In this document: positions 8,454 through 18,060 of the stretch, piece by piece
Numbering within the stretch: the first letter of the stretch is position 1
How the letters are laid out: the number at the start of each line of letters is the position of its first letter
Source: Rhodococcus phenolicus
Lineage (GTDB): Bacteria; Actinomycetota; Actinomycetes; Mycobacteriales; Mycobacteriaceae
Reading direction: 5' to 3'
Assembly: GCF_001646785.1 (NCBI RefSeq)
Contig: NZ_LRRH01000034.1
Span: forward strand, 26,700 to 90,699
Length of the DNA: 64,000 nucleotides
Program-made: the position numbers and the translations under genes
The notes under the pieces: model-generated
Told to the model about the DNA's origin: nothing
Database searches by the model: none
The model's input: the letters and a program-made list of their open reading frames with translations, nothing else

Positions 8454-9740
8454 ATGGCTGACAGAGCATCGGGAACATGGAAGCCGACCGAGGACCAGAT
8501 CCGGCAGGCGTATATCTACCTGCTCGGTCGAATGCTCGTGATCCGTCAGGAGCACATCGATCGGTCCAGTGATGGGTTCGCGTACAACCGGATCCGCTAC
8601 AACCCGTTGGGGTCCGCGGACTTCGTCAACCCGAATTTCGACGTCGCGTATCTCGAGGCGTGGTTCGCCGTCGACGATCGGTCTGCGGTGCTACTCGAGG
8701 TCCCCGAGGTCGTCGGCCGCTACTACACGCTGCAACTCCTCGACGAGTGGGGAGAAGTCGTCGTCAACATCAACGACCGCACGACCCCGTCGAAGCCGTT
8801 CGGCACCTTTGCACTGGTGAAACCAGGCGCGAGCCCACCCATCCCTGCTGATGCGACGCGACTGGAACTGCACTCGGCCAAGGCCAAGATGCTGGCACGC
8901 GTCGAACTCGCCGACGATCCCGAGGGCGCGGTCGCGCTTCAGCACGAATTCACCGCCACCGTCATCGGTCAGGCCACGCCGCCGGCACCACCGACGATCC
9001 CGCAGTTCACCAACGCGGACCTGCTCGGCGCCGATATCTTCGACAACCTCGACGAGGTCCTTCTCAGCGCCACCGACGTCTCGCCCGCCGCCGGACGCAT
9101 GCAAGTCCTGGCCCGCTCCATCGCCGACCACCTCGACGGCGATCCCGACGCGCGCACGGAGGCGGAACGCTTCCTGCGAGAGACCGTTGCACCGGAATTC
9201 AAGCAGTACGCCCTCACCGAAAGCGCCCCATACGTCAACCACTGGCTCGGCGGCGGCGCGGTCGGAAACTACGACGGAAACTACACACTGCGCAGCGTGG
9301 CCAACCTCGTCGGAATCTGGGCCAACACCGCAGACGAGGTGATCTACTTCGTCGCCAGCCACGACGCCACCGAACAACCCCTCACCGGTGACGGAAGTTA
9401 CACACTGCACTTTCCCGCCGACAAGCTGCCCGCCGATGCCGTCAACGGCTACTGGTCGGTGATCCTGGTATCGGTGCCGGACTTCCGCGTCGTACCGAAT
9501 GCTCTGCACCGATACAACTTCAACAGCAATTCCGCCCTCACCTACAACGCTGACGGCTCCCTCGACCTCGCCTTCGGCACACAGCCGGTTTCCGGCGTTG
9601 CCGAATCGAACTGGCTTCCCACCGCTCCGGGCAGCCCTTTCTCCCTGACGTTCCGCTGCTACGTGCCCAAGCCCTCCGTCGGCGGTGGCCACTGGGCACC
9701 ACCACCCGTGACGCGAGTCGACGACACGGCCAGGCAGTGA
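8454..9740 (+). CDS. DUF1254/DUF1214 domain protein
   Basis: This 428-residue protein has an N-terminal DUF1254 region (about 20-140; includes YNPLGSADFVNPNFD and YYTLQLLDEWGEV) and a C-terminal DUF1214 region (about 290-410; TGDGSYTLHFPADKLP, NGYWSVILVS, and NWLPTAPGSPFSLTFRCY). The two-domain layout is common in actinobacteria and proteobacteria. The biochemical role is not established. I see no signal peptide. The gene stands alone: 258 bp without a recognisable gene precede it and about 240 bp follow it. Confidence 0.85.
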   Translation: MADRASGTWKPTEDQIRQAYIYLLGRMLVIRQEHIDRSSDGFAYNRIRYNPLGSADFVNPNFDVAYLEAWFAVDDRSAVLLEVPEVVGRYYTLQLLDEWGEVVVNINDRTTPSKPFGTFALVKPGASPPIPADATRLELHSAKAKMLARVELADDPEGAVALQHEFTATVIGQATPPAPPTIPQFTNADLLGADIFDNLDEVLLSATDVSPAAGRMQVLARSIADHLDGDPDARTEAERFLRETVAPEFKQYALTESAPYVNHWLGGGAVGNYDGNYTLRSVANLVGIWANTADEVIYFVASHDATEQPLTGDGSYTLHFPADKLPADAVNGYWSVILVSVPDFRVVPNALHRYNFNSNSALTYNADGSLDLAFGTQPVSGVAESNWLPTAPGSPFSLTFRCYVPKPSVGGGHWAPPPVTRVDDTARQ

Positions 9741-9951
9741 GGCGCACACCCGAAGCGAACTGATGGTCGTCACGCAGTGTCCGCCAGAGCCGTTTCGCGA
9801 CCTGCGGTTTCAGACATCGCGCGGCCTCGTTCGCGGTGACCCGCGTCGCGCTGCCGATCCCCATCGCCGACGAAAACACTGGTGTCGGGACGACGTGAGT
9901 CAAACGGATCACCTCCCTTCGGGGTAGGGCGGTTGCGGTCTGAGCCGGGAA

Positions 9952-9974
9952 TCTCCTGCCCTTCAGGCAGGAGA
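9952..9974 (-). terminator. Hairpin terminator after second ECF42 gene
   Basis: A perfect 9-bp stem, TCTCCTGCC / GGCAGGAGA, with a 5-nt loop lies 4 bp beyond the stop of the second sigma-factor gene. It has no long T-tract, as is usual in GC-rich actinobacteria. It could also end the convergent DUF1254 transcript. Confidence 0.6.
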
Positions 9975-9978
9975 GACG

Positions 9979-11247
9979 TCAAGTCCCGAGTTCCTCGGCC
10001 TTCGCGGTGAGAACCGCCCGCTCCCGCTCGTTCCCGGCCAGGCGCGCCGCCTCGAGCAGTTCGGCACGGGCCTCGTCGATGCGCCCCAGCTGCCGGAGCA
10101 GCTCGCCGCGCACGCTCGGCAGCAGGTGGTATCCGGCGAGGTCCCCGTCGGCGACGAGCCTGTCGACGTGTTCGAGGGCGGGCGCCGGGCCGTATGCCAT
10201 GGACACGGCGGCGGCCCGGTTGAGTTCGACGACCGGTGACGGGGCGATCTGCGCGAGCGCCTCGTAGAGCAGGACGATCGTCTTCCAATCGGTGTCCTCG
10301 AAGGTTGCGGCGCGCGCATGACACTCGGCGATCGCCGCCTGGAGGGCGTACGGGCCGCGACCGCGGCCGATCGCGTCGGCGCGGGCCAGCGCGGCCGCAC
10401 CGCGGGTGATCTGGGCCCGGTCCCACCGCGTGCGGTCCTGGTCCGCCAGCAGGATCGGTTCTCCCGTCGAGGTGGTGCGCGCCCCGAAACGCGCCGCGGT
10501 GAGTTCCATCAGTGCGACGAGCCCGTGTGGTTCGGGTTCCCGCGGAACGAGTTCGGCGAGAATCCGGGCCAGCCGCAGCGCCTCGGCGCCGAGGTCGGCC
10601 CGCATCCATTCGGGCCCCGAGGACGCCGCGTATCCCTCGTTGAACACCAGATAGAGCACGTTGAGGACCGCTCCGAGACGGTTCGCGAATTCGGCGCGGG
10701 GCGGCACCTCGAACGGAACCTTCGCCGCGCTGAGTGTCTTCTTGGCGCGGACGATGCGCTGCTGCACGGTGGCGGTCGGGATCATGAATGCCCGGGCGAT
10801 CTCCTCGGTGGTCAGGCCACCGATCACCCGGAGCGTCAATGCGACCTGCGCGGTGCGGCCCAGCACCGGGTGGCATGCGACGAACATCAGCCGGAGCACG
10901 TCGTCGTCGATGCGGTCGGGATCCCACGCGTCGCCGTCGACGTGCGAGGCGTCGCGGTCGAGGTCCCGCGCGATGGCCGAGTAGTGCTCGTCGAGCAGGT
11001 CCCGGCGCCGCCCCCCGTCCAGCGCCCGGCGCTTGGCGACGGCGGTCAGCCAGGCGGCGGGATTGCGGGGGACCCCGCGGGCCGGCCACTGCTCGACGGC
11101 TTCGAGCAGGGCCTGGCCGGCGACGTCCTCGGCGAGGTCGAGATCGCCGACGATGCGAGTCAGCGCCGCAACGATTTTCGCCGATTCGATGCGCCACACC
11201 GCCTCGACCGCCCGGCGCGCCGCGGGTTCGGCAGCGTTCTCCGGCAC
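9979..11247 (-). CDS. ECF42-type RNA polymerase sigma factor (second copy)
   Basis: This 422-residue sigma factor has the same long architecture as the copy at 4838-6109. Sigma2 has DLDLAEDVAGQALLEAVEQWP, sigma4 has VALTLRVIGGLTTEEIARAFMIPTATV, and the C-terminal TPR-like extension includes LYLVFNEGYAASSGP and LLADQDRTRWDRAQI. The two are clearly divergent paralogues and not a recent tandem duplication. ATG 11247 lies 4 bp beyond the YCII-2 stop, so the pair is an operon. A hairpin follows the stop. The N-terminus is slightly longer than that of the first copy. Confidence 0.92.
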   Translation of the reverse strand: MPENAAEPAARRAVEAVWRIESAKIVAALTRIVGDLDLAEDVAGQALLEAVEQWPARGVPRNPAAWLTAVAKRRALDGGRRRDLLDEHYSAIARDLDRDASHVDGDAWDPDRIDDDVLRLMFVACHPVLGRTAQVALTLRVIGGLTTEEIARAFMIPTATVQQRIVRAKKTLSAAKVPFEVPPRAEFANRLGAVLNVLYLVFNEGYAASSGPEWMRADLGAEALRLARILAELVPREPEPHGLVALMELTAARFGARTTSTGEPILLADQDRTRWDRAQITRGAAALARADAIGRGRGPYALQAAIAECHARAATFEDTDWKTIVLLYEALAQIAPSPVVELNRAAAVSMAYGPAPALEHVDRLVADGDLAGYHLLPSVRGELLRQLGRIDEARAELLEAARLAGNERERAVLTAKAEELGT

Positions 11248-11251
11248 AGGC

Positions 11252-11683
11252 TCAGCCGGCGACCGGGCGGTCCGTGCCCAGCTGCTCGCGCCAGCCCGCT
11301 TCCTTCCGGATGTACTCGTTGTCCTGATCGAAGTCCTCGAGCTCGGTCACCCTGCGCACCTCGAGTTTGCTGCCGGGCCCCAGCGGGCAGCGCCTCGCCC
11401 ACTCCGCCGCTTCTTCCTTCGTCGAGGTCTGGATGATCCAGAACCCGGAGAACAGTTCCTTGGTCTCGCCGTAGGGACCGTCCGAGACCAGCGGCGGATC
11501 GGAGTCGAAGTCGACCACGAATCCTTCCTCGGCGTCGGCCAATCCGTCTCCGGCGAGCAGAACGCCCGCCTTGATGAGCGATTCGTTGTACCGGCCCATC
11601 GCGTTGACGATCTCCTCGAAATCCGCGTTCTTCGCCGCTTCGACGGCCTGGTCGGTGGCTCGCAGGATCAGCATGTACTTCAT
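11252..11683 (-). CDS. YCII/DGPF-domain protein (second copy)
   Basis: This 143-residue YCII-family protein starts MKYMLILRATDQAVEAA and contains the DGPF-type signature as LVSDGPYGETKELFSGFWIIQ. It precedes the second ECF42 sigma gene. It is about 20 residues longer than the first YCII copy because of a charged C-terminal tail (EYIRKEAGWREQLG). A strong GGAGGAG ribosome site precedes ATG 11683. A TGTCGA-N17-CGAC promoter pattern lies about 50 bp upstream. Confidence 0.9.
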   Translation of the reverse strand: MKYMLILRATDQAVEAAKNADFEEIVNAMGRYNESLIKAGVLLAGDGLADAEEGFVVDFDSDPPLVSDGPYGETKELFSGFWIIQTSTKEEAAEWARRCPLGPGSKLEVRRVTELEDFDQDNEYIRKEAGWREQLGTDRPVAG

Positions 11684-11732
11684 GAGGTTCTCCTCCGTCG
11701 CGGGACCGCGTGTCCGGTCCGTTCATGTACAC

Positions 11733-11759
11733 GTCGAACGATGCGGCCGCCGATCGACA
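11733..11759 (-). promoter_or_regulatory. Candidate ECF42 promoter for YCII-2/sigma operon
   Basis: On the minus strand TGTCGA (11759-11754) is followed after exactly 17 bp by CGAC (11736-11733), about 50 bp from the YCII-2 start. The -35 is the exact reported ECF42 hexamer TGTCGA, whereas the first locus has TGTCCG. Confidence 0.65.
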
Positions 11760-11761
11760 CA

Positions 11762-11783
11762 TCCGCGAGAATTTTTTCGCGGA
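11762..11783. repeat. Short inverted repeat upstream of YCII-2
   Basis: A perfect 7-bp stem TCCGCGA / TCGCGGA flanks an 8-nt AT-rich loop. It lies immediately upstream of the candidate ECF42 -35 element, between two divergent genes. It could be an operator or a terminator for a read-through transcript; nothing further distinguishes these. Confidence 0.4.
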
Positions 11784-11957
11784 GTTTCCGGAGGCGATCC
11801 GGGGCCGACGCAGTCGACCGTAGTCGGACACCCGGACGGGGACGACCGTCCGGCCCGAAACCGGCCCGGGATCGGTGCCGCAGGCGGTGCCGACCCCGTC
11901 GCGATGCGGGTGCCCTGCGGCGGACGTCACGGTCGGGGCTGAGGCAGAATCCGGTCG

Positions 11958-13172
11958 GTGACCACCGCCTCGCAGACTCCGGTTCCGTTGTCCCAGCCGA
12001 TCGGCGCCGGGATCGTGACGGCGCTGGTCGGATTCACCAGTTCGTTCGCGGTCGTGCTCACCGGTCTGCGCGGAGTGGGCGCGTCGGGGCCGGAGGCCGC
12101 ATCCGGGCTGCTCACGCTGTGCGTGGCACAGGCCGTGGGCATCCTGTGGCTGGCCCGGCGCTACCGCATTCCGATCACCCTGGCGTGGTCGACGCCGGGT
12201 GCGGCGCTGCTCGCCGGGGCCGGGGCCGCCGCAGGCGGCTGGCCCGCGGCGGTCGGTGCGTTCATCACGGTGGGTGTGGCGATCGCCGCGACCGGCCTGT
12301 CCCCCCATCTCGGCCGGGTGATCGCGGCGATTCCGACGTCGCTGGCGCAGGCCATGCTCGCCGGGGTTCTGGTGCCGTTGTGCCTGGCCCCGGTGACGTC
12401 ACTGGTCGCAGATCCGGCGGCCATCGCCCCGGTCGCGCTGACCTGGCTGATCATGCTGCGGCTACGGCCGCGCTGGGCGGTACCGGCCGCCTTCGCGGCG
12501 GCCGCGATCGTGATCGCGATCGGCCTCGCACGATCGGGCACGCGTCCGGCGCCGGCGGATCTGTTGCCGTCGATCACGTTCACCACGCCGGCGTGGACCT
12601 GGCAGGCGCTGCTCGGTATCGCCCTGCCGTTGTACATCGTCACGATGGCCTCACAGAACATCCCGGGGACCGCGGTGCTCTCGTCGTTCGGGTACAGGAC
12701 GCCCTGGCGTGCGGCGATGACGGTGACCGGACTCGGGACGGTACTCGGTGCCCCGTCCGGCGGGCACGCCGTCAACCTCGCGGCGATCAGCGCGGCCCTG
12801 GCGGCGGCGCCCGAGGCCGACCCCGATCCGAAACGCCGCTGGATCGCGGCATGGACCGCGGGCTGGTCGTATCTGGTGCTCGCGCTGCTCTCGACGGCGG
12901 TGGCGACCCTGGTGGCCCTCGCCCCGGAAGGTGTCGTCGAAACGGTCGCCGGTCTCGCGCTCCTCGCGACCCTGGGCGGTGCGCTCGCATCGTCGTTGCG
13001 CGACAGCGACGGACGCGAAGCCGCGGTCGTGACCTTCCTGGTCGCGGCGTCGGGCCTGAGCGTCTTCGGTATCGGCGCCGCGTTCTGGGCGCTGGTGGCG
13101 GGCCTCGTGGTGCGGCTGGTCCTGTCCTCCGAACGGCCGAATTCGGACGCAGGAAAGATTGTGGAGCGGTAA
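11958..13172 (+). CDS. benE: BenE-family benzoate transporter
   Basis: This 404-residue integral membrane protein with about 12 hydrophobic segments belongs to the BenE benzoate:H+ symporter family. Recognisable stretches are the early TALVGFTSSFAVVLTGLRGVGAS, the signature ITLAWSTPGAALLA, and LPLYIVTMASQNIPG followed by APSGGHAVNLAAISAALAA. Benzoate uptake is the known family function; no ben/cat catabolic genes are nearby, so the substrate is inferred. The start is GTG 11958. It precedes a thioesterase and a thiolase, which might metabolise aromatic or acyl-CoA intermediates, but spacing suggests separate promoters. Confidence 0.88.
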   Translation: MTTASQTPVPLSQPIGAGIVTALVGFTSSFAVVLTGLRGVGASGPEAASGLLTLCVAQAVGILWLARRYRIPITLAWSTPGAALLAGAGAAAGGWPAAVGAFITVGVAIAATGLSPHLGRVIAAIPTSLAQAMLAGVLVPLCLAPVTSLVADPAAIAPVALTWLIMLRLRPRWAVPAAFAAAAIVIAIGLARSGTRPAPADLLPSITFTTPAWTWQALLGIALPLYIVTMASQNIPGTAVLSSFGYRTPWRAAMTVTGLGTVLGAPSGGHAVNLAAISAALAAAPEADPDPKRRWIAAWTAGWSYLVLALLSTAVATLVALAPEGVVETVAGLALLATLGGALASSLRDSDGREAAVVTFLVAASGLSVFGIGAAFWALVAGLVVRLVLSSERPNSDAGKIVER

Positions 13173-13243
13173 CGATTCGGACCGTACGACCCTCGAGGTT
13201 CTCTCTTCCGGTGAAGTTCCGTGCTTCCTGACACAATGATCGA

Positions 13244-13729
13244 GTGACCAACCGCCAGCCGACGACCCCCGACGCTCAGCCCGACCCGGCCCGGTTCCCG
13301 GCGCTGTGGCCGATGCAGACGCGCTGGGCCGACAACGACCACTACGGCCACGTCAACAACGTCACGTACTACTCATACTTCGATTCCGCGGTCAACGGCT
13401 GGCTCATGGCGACGACGGGTGTGGACATCCGCGAGCTCGAGGCGATCGGCGTAGTCGCGGAGACGTCCTGCCGTTATCTCGCGGAACTGTCGTTCCCGGA
13501 TCGACTCCAGGTCGGTATCGCCGTGGACCGGCTGGGCACCCGCAGCATCACCTACCAGCTGGCGATCTTCCGCGAAGGCGCGGACGGGGCGCTGGTTCCG
13601 GCCGCGACCGGCCGGTTCGTCCACGTCTACGTAGATGCCCGCACACGCCGGCCGGTGCCGATTCCGGACGAGATCCGCAAGGCGGTGATCCAGCTGGTCA
13701 AGGGCTCGCCGGAGCGTCCGGCACCCTGA
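13244..13729 (+). CDS. 4HBT-family acyl-CoA thioesterase
   Basis: This 161-residue hotdog-fold thioesterase has MQTRWADNDHYGHVNNVTYYSYFDSAVNGW at about 23-52, including the catalytic Asp-containing D-x-x-G-H-V-N-N motif of the 4-hydroxybenzoyl-CoA thioesterase family. It hydrolyses an acyl-CoA in the cytosol; chain preference cannot be read. It starts at GTG 13244 and lies about 100 bp upstream of a thiolase gene, fitting acyl-CoA metabolism. Confidence 0.88.
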   Translation: MTNRQPTTPDAQPDPARFPALWPMQTRWADNDHYGHVNNVTYYSYFDSAVNGWLMATTGVDIRELEAIGVVAETSCRYLAELSFPDRLQVGIAVDRLGTRSITYQLAIFREGADGALVPAATGRFVHVYVDARTRRPVPIPDEIRKAVIQLVKGSPERPAP

Positions 13730-13742
13730 CACCAACCTCTGA

Positions 13743-13758
13743 CCAAGCATCCGCTTGG
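13743..13758. promoter_or_regulatory. Candidate TetR-type operator before the thiolase gene
   Basis: The perfect inverted repeat CCAAGC-ATCC-GCTTGG lies 70 bp upstream of the thiolase start. CAAG/CTTG palindromes of this type are recognised by acyl-CoA-responsive TetR regulators in mycobacteria and rhodococci, so a lipid-degradation regulator is the likely ligand. This is inference from motif type. Confidence 0.5.
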
Positions 13759-13827
13759 CAGAACATTCATCTACCGGATTAGACTCCTCGAAACTGCAGT
13801 TCCATCGAGGGAAAGTGATCCGAACAC

Positions 13828-14996
<1,169 letters not shown>

Positions 14997-15000
<4 letters not shown>

Positions 15001-16190
15001 CCGCGACGACGTGGTTCGCGGGCGGCGGCCGGACCCAGCAGTGCCGCCGCCCCGGCCACCAGCGCGTCGCGCCAGTGCACATAGTCGTGACCACCGCAGA
15101 ATTCGCGATACTCGACGTCGAACCCCTTTGCGCGCAAGAGGTCCCGCACCTCGCGATTCTCCGCGATCAACCGCGGCTCGAGCTCGCCCGCGGTCATCCA
15201 GAACCGTGAGCCGTGTACGTCGAGGCCGTCGAGTTGCTGCTGCACGGACTGCGCTTCCTCGTCGGGTTGCCCGGGCATGCCGGGTCGCGGCCACCAGAAC
15301 GACCCGGACAGGCTGACGGCGCCACCGAAATGCCGCGGAGCATGCAACGCCGCGTAGGTTGCCGCGAGCCCGCCGTAGCTGGAGCCGGCCGCCACGACGG
15401 ATGCGGCCGACGCGGTCGTCCTCCACTCCGCTCGCAGCCACGGCAGAAGGTCGCCGGTGAGGGCGTCGAGAAAGTCTGCGCTGCACGGTAGTTCACGCGA
15501 TCGCGTCGCGGGGTCGATGCTGTCGATCATCACCACCAGCGGAACACGGACTCCGCGTTCGGCGAGCCTGTCGAGGGCCGGGGCGAGAGGGATCTCCACG
15601 GCCGTGACCTTGCCGTCGAACACCACGAGGACGGGGCGGCCGGCCTCGGCGAGCCCTGGTGGCTCGTAGATCCATATCCGGCGACGCACACCCGCGAGTT
15701 CACGCATCTCCTCGGTCAGGACGCCTCGAGCCTCCTCCGCCGCGTGCCGCCACCAGAGTTGCGCCGGCGCACCGGGCATCACGGCCTCGGATCGTGGACG
15801 CTGCCCCATGGACGAGTAGCTCGGCAGCCGGTTCCAGGGATCGGTCACCAGATCGCCCAGGACACCACGCCACCATTCCCACTCGGTCTCATCGTCCGAC
15901 GGCCGCGTGACGGGTTCCGTCCGGGGCAGGAACCCGTAGCCGCCGCGCCAGGTTTCCGGCAACACCACGGAGACGGACCAGAGATCACCCTCCCCGAGCG
16001 GCTTCAGCGCGTGAGCCTCGGGGTCGTGACGATCGGTGATCCCGTTGGCCTCGAGATAGACGTGACGTATGCCCGAGCCGGCGGGAACGCGGAACACGAA
16101 CGTTGCGGTCACCCGGCCCGGCGGCCCCGGATCGATCAGCGGGGAACCCTCGTCCCTCAGGCGGCGCTCCACCAGATCCGCATCGAACAC
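14997..16190 (-). CDS. Enterochelin esterase-like ferric-siderophore hydrolase
   Basis: This protein of about 397 residues belongs to the Fes/IroD family. It has an N-terminal Ig-like domain with VTATFVFRVPAGSGIRHVYLEAN and a C-terminal alpha/beta-hydrolase. The nucleophile elbow is AGSSYGGLAATYAAL, and the distal His is in FCGGHDYVHWRDAL. It would hydrolyse an imported ferric siderophore ester to release iron in the cytosol. GTG 16190 is chosen because longer starts would run through the IdeR-like box at 16205-16223. The gene is divergent from a siderophore-binding lipoprotein and shares that box, so both should be iron-repressed. Confidence 0.88.
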
Positions 16191-16204
16191 CAGGACCCCT
16201 TTTC

Positions 16205-16223
16205 TTAGGACAACCTCACCTAA
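16205..16223. promoter_or_regulatory. IdeR/DtxR iron box
   Basis: The 19-bp site TTAGGACAACCTCACCTAA matches the mycobacterial IdeR consensus at 15 of 19 positions, with both TTAGG/CCTAA arms perfect. It sits between the divergent siderophore esterase and siderophore-binding protein genes, 15 bp from the esterase start. This is the expected position for Fe(II)-IdeR repression of both. Confidence 0.85.
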
Positions 16224-16270
16224 CAGTAGGGTACAGCGCAGTACCACTGCTGCTCACAGGAGGATTTCCT

Positions 16271-17314
16271 TTGTCCCCGACAATGCCTCGTCGCCGAGGA
16301 TTCGCCGCCCGGTTCGCGGTGGCGCTCGGCGCGCTTGCCATCGGTGCCGCCACCGTCGCATGCTCCTCGAACGACGACGTCGCGGAGACATCCCCGGTGA
16401 CCACCGGATCCGGTGAATGGCCGCGCACCGTCGAGACCGCCGACGGCCCGGTCACGCTCGAAACGCAGCCGGAACGCATCGTCTCGACGAGTGTCACGCT
16501 CACCGGTTCCCTGCTCGCACTCGACGCACCTCTCGTCGGCACCGGCGCCCAGCCCCCGAGCTCGGGCGCCAACTCCGCCACCACAGAGCAGGGCCTGTTC
16601 AGGCAGTGGGCGGAGGTGGCCGCCGAACGGGACGTCGAGACGCTCTACCAGGGCGAGATCAACGTCGAGCGCATCACCGCGGCGGCTCCCGACCTCATCA
16701 TCGTCTCCGCCAGCGGCGCCGATTCGACGAAGGACAGCTACGACGTGCTGTCCCGGATCGCACCCACCCTCGTCTTCGACTACACCGACAAGTCGTGGCA
16801 GGAGATCACCACGCAGCTGGCCGACGCCATCGGCGCCGAGGACCGCGCCACCGAACTGATCACCGAGTTCGACACGAAGGTCGACGAGGCCCGCGCCGCG
16901 ATCGCGCCCGCGCTCGCGGAGTCCGACGAGGCCAACATCCTCACCTACAACTCTCCGCAGGACTCACGGATCTTCACCGCCGTGTCGGCGCAGGGCCAGC
17001 TCGCCGAGCGCCTGGGCCTCGTGACGGCAGCGCTGCCCGAGGACATCGAGAACGCCGACAAGGGAACCATGGCCGGTCGCGCCGACGTCGTCCCCGCCGG
17101 TGTCGAGAACCTTTCCCGCGCCCTGCCCGGCACCGTCACGTTCATCATCAGCGCGGACGAGTCCGCCGAGGAGCGGATGAAGACCGATACGCTGCTCGCG
17201 GAAACCCCGTCGGTGCAGTCGGGCAGGATCTACGCGCTGGGCTTCGACAGTTTCCGTCTCGACTACTACAGCGCGAACAACGTCGTCGACCGCATCGTGG
17301 ATGCGCTGACGTAG
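16271..17314 (+). CDS. FepB-like siderophore-binding lipoprotein
   Basis: This protein of about 347 residues is a periplasmic-binding component of the iron-siderophore ABC family (TroA-like fold), exported as a lipoprotein. The N-terminus has a twin-arginine-like MPRRRGF, a hydrophobic stretch and lipobox TVAC followed by SSNDD. Binding-domain hallmarks include PERIVSTSVTLTGSLLALD, IAPTLVFDYTDKSWQE and the closing DYYSANNVVDRIVDAL. TTG 16271 is chosen because AGGAGG (16258-16263) lies at the ideal 7-nt distance; ATG 16283 is the alternative. No FepDGC permease/ATPase is adjacent. It shares the IdeR box with the divergent esterase. Confidence 0.88.
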   Translation: MSPTMPRRRGFAARFAVALGALAIGAATVACSSNDDVAETSPVTTGSGEWPRTVETADGPVTLETQPERIVSTSVTLTGSLLALDAPLVGTGAQPPSSGANSATTEQGLFRQWAEVAAERDVETLYQGEINVERITAAAPDLIIVSASGADSTKDSYDVLSRIAPTLVFDYTDKSWQEITTQLADAIGAEDRATELITEFDTKVDEARAAIAPALAESDEANILTYNSPQDSRIFTAVSAQGQLAERLGLVTAALPEDIENADKGTMAGRADVVPAGVENLSRALPGTVTFIISADESAEERMKTDTLLAETPSVQSGRIYALGFDSFRLDYYSANNVVDRIVDALT

Positions 17315-17339
17315 ATCGCTTCCGAACCGGACGCGACGA

Positions 17340-17369
17340 GTGGCCGGGCACCGTACGGTGCCCGGCCAC
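17340..17369. terminator. Bidirectional hairpin terminator
   Basis: A 30-bp perfect palindrome with 14-bp arms (GTGGCCGGGCACCG / CGGTGCCCGGCCAC) around TA lies between the convergent siderophore-binding gene and the Lrp gene. It is well placed to end both transcripts. Confidence 0.75.
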
Positions 17370-17421
17370 CGTCGTCCCGACCGATGCGAACCCGGCGGAG
17401 CGGGGGCCGGGCGCCCGCGCA

Positions 17422-17892
17422 TCAGGCCTGCGACAACCGCCGCAGCAGCGGCGCCGTACGTTGCGGCACCAGTTCCCGCATCACCAACGCCATGTTGGTG
17501 CGCTCGACGCCGGGAATCTCGAGGATCTGCCCGGCCAGCCGGTACAGGTCGTCCGCGTCGGTCGCGACGACCTTCACCGACAGGTCCGTCTGCCCTGTCA
17601 TCCCGTAGACCTCCGTGACCTCGGGGATCTCCGCCAGCGCCGCGACGACGCTGTCGAGCCGGTGCTGGTCGACCCTCGTCGCGACGTACGCGGCGAGCGG
17701 ATAACCGAGCGCGCGCGGGTCCACGCGCCGCTCGAACGACGCCAGCACCTCGTCCGCCTCCCAGCGCGCGAGCCGCGCCTGAACCGTATTGCGCGACAAT
17801 CCGAGTCGCGCCGCCAACTCGACCCCCGTGGCCCGCGGCGTGCGGGCCAGCTCGAGCAGCAGCCGGGCGTCGGTCGCATCGAGACTGGTCAC
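17422..17892 (-). CDS. Lrp/AsnC-family regulator (BkdR-like)
   Basis: This 156-residue regulator has an N-terminal winged HTH (LDATDARLLLELARTPRATGVELAARLGLSRNTVQARLARWE, roughly 3-45) and a C-terminal RAM ligand-binding domain (AYVATRVDQHRLDSVVAAL, VYGMTGQTDLSVKVVATDADDLYRL). The start is GTG 17892. It is divergent from a 2-oxoacid dehydrogenase operon, with a perfect 9-bp inverted repeat between them. Lrp-type BkdR proteins adjoining bkd operons respond to branched-chain amino acids, so local control of the operon is the natural inference. Confidence 0.9.
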   Translation of the reverse strand: MTSLDATDARLLLELARTPRATGVELAARLGLSRNTVQARLARWEADEVLASFERRVDPRALGYPLAAYVATRVDQHRLDSVVAALAEIPEVTEVYGMTGQTDLSVKVVATDADDLYRLAGQILEIPGVERTNMALVMRELVPQRTAPLLRRLSQA

Positions 17893-17936
17893 AATCCGCA
17901 GTATGACACCGGCTGGCCCCCTGGAACCGTGCGTTC

Positions 17937-17965
17937 TGCGCAATCCTTCTCGAATCGATTGCGCA
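17937..17965. promoter_or_regulatory. Candidate Lrp/BkdR operator
   Basis: The perfect inverted repeat TGCGCAATC / GATTGCGCA, separated by 11 bp, lies 45 bp from the regulator start and about 96 bp before the E1alpha start. Size and spacing fit an Lrp dimer site. Confidence 0.65.
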
Positions 17966-18060
17966 ACTGTCCCCGGCGTGGATGATGTGAGGTACAACAC
18001 AGGTATGCCCGGGGATCGCCCCACAAGGGCGCCCGGGCCGGCCCGAACGAGGTGGTCACG

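Noticed and set aside
9905..9920. GGATCACCTCC, identical to the 3' end of 16S rRNA
   Set aside because: No 16S sequence precedes it and the match is only 11 bases. A chance occurrence in a short intergenic region.
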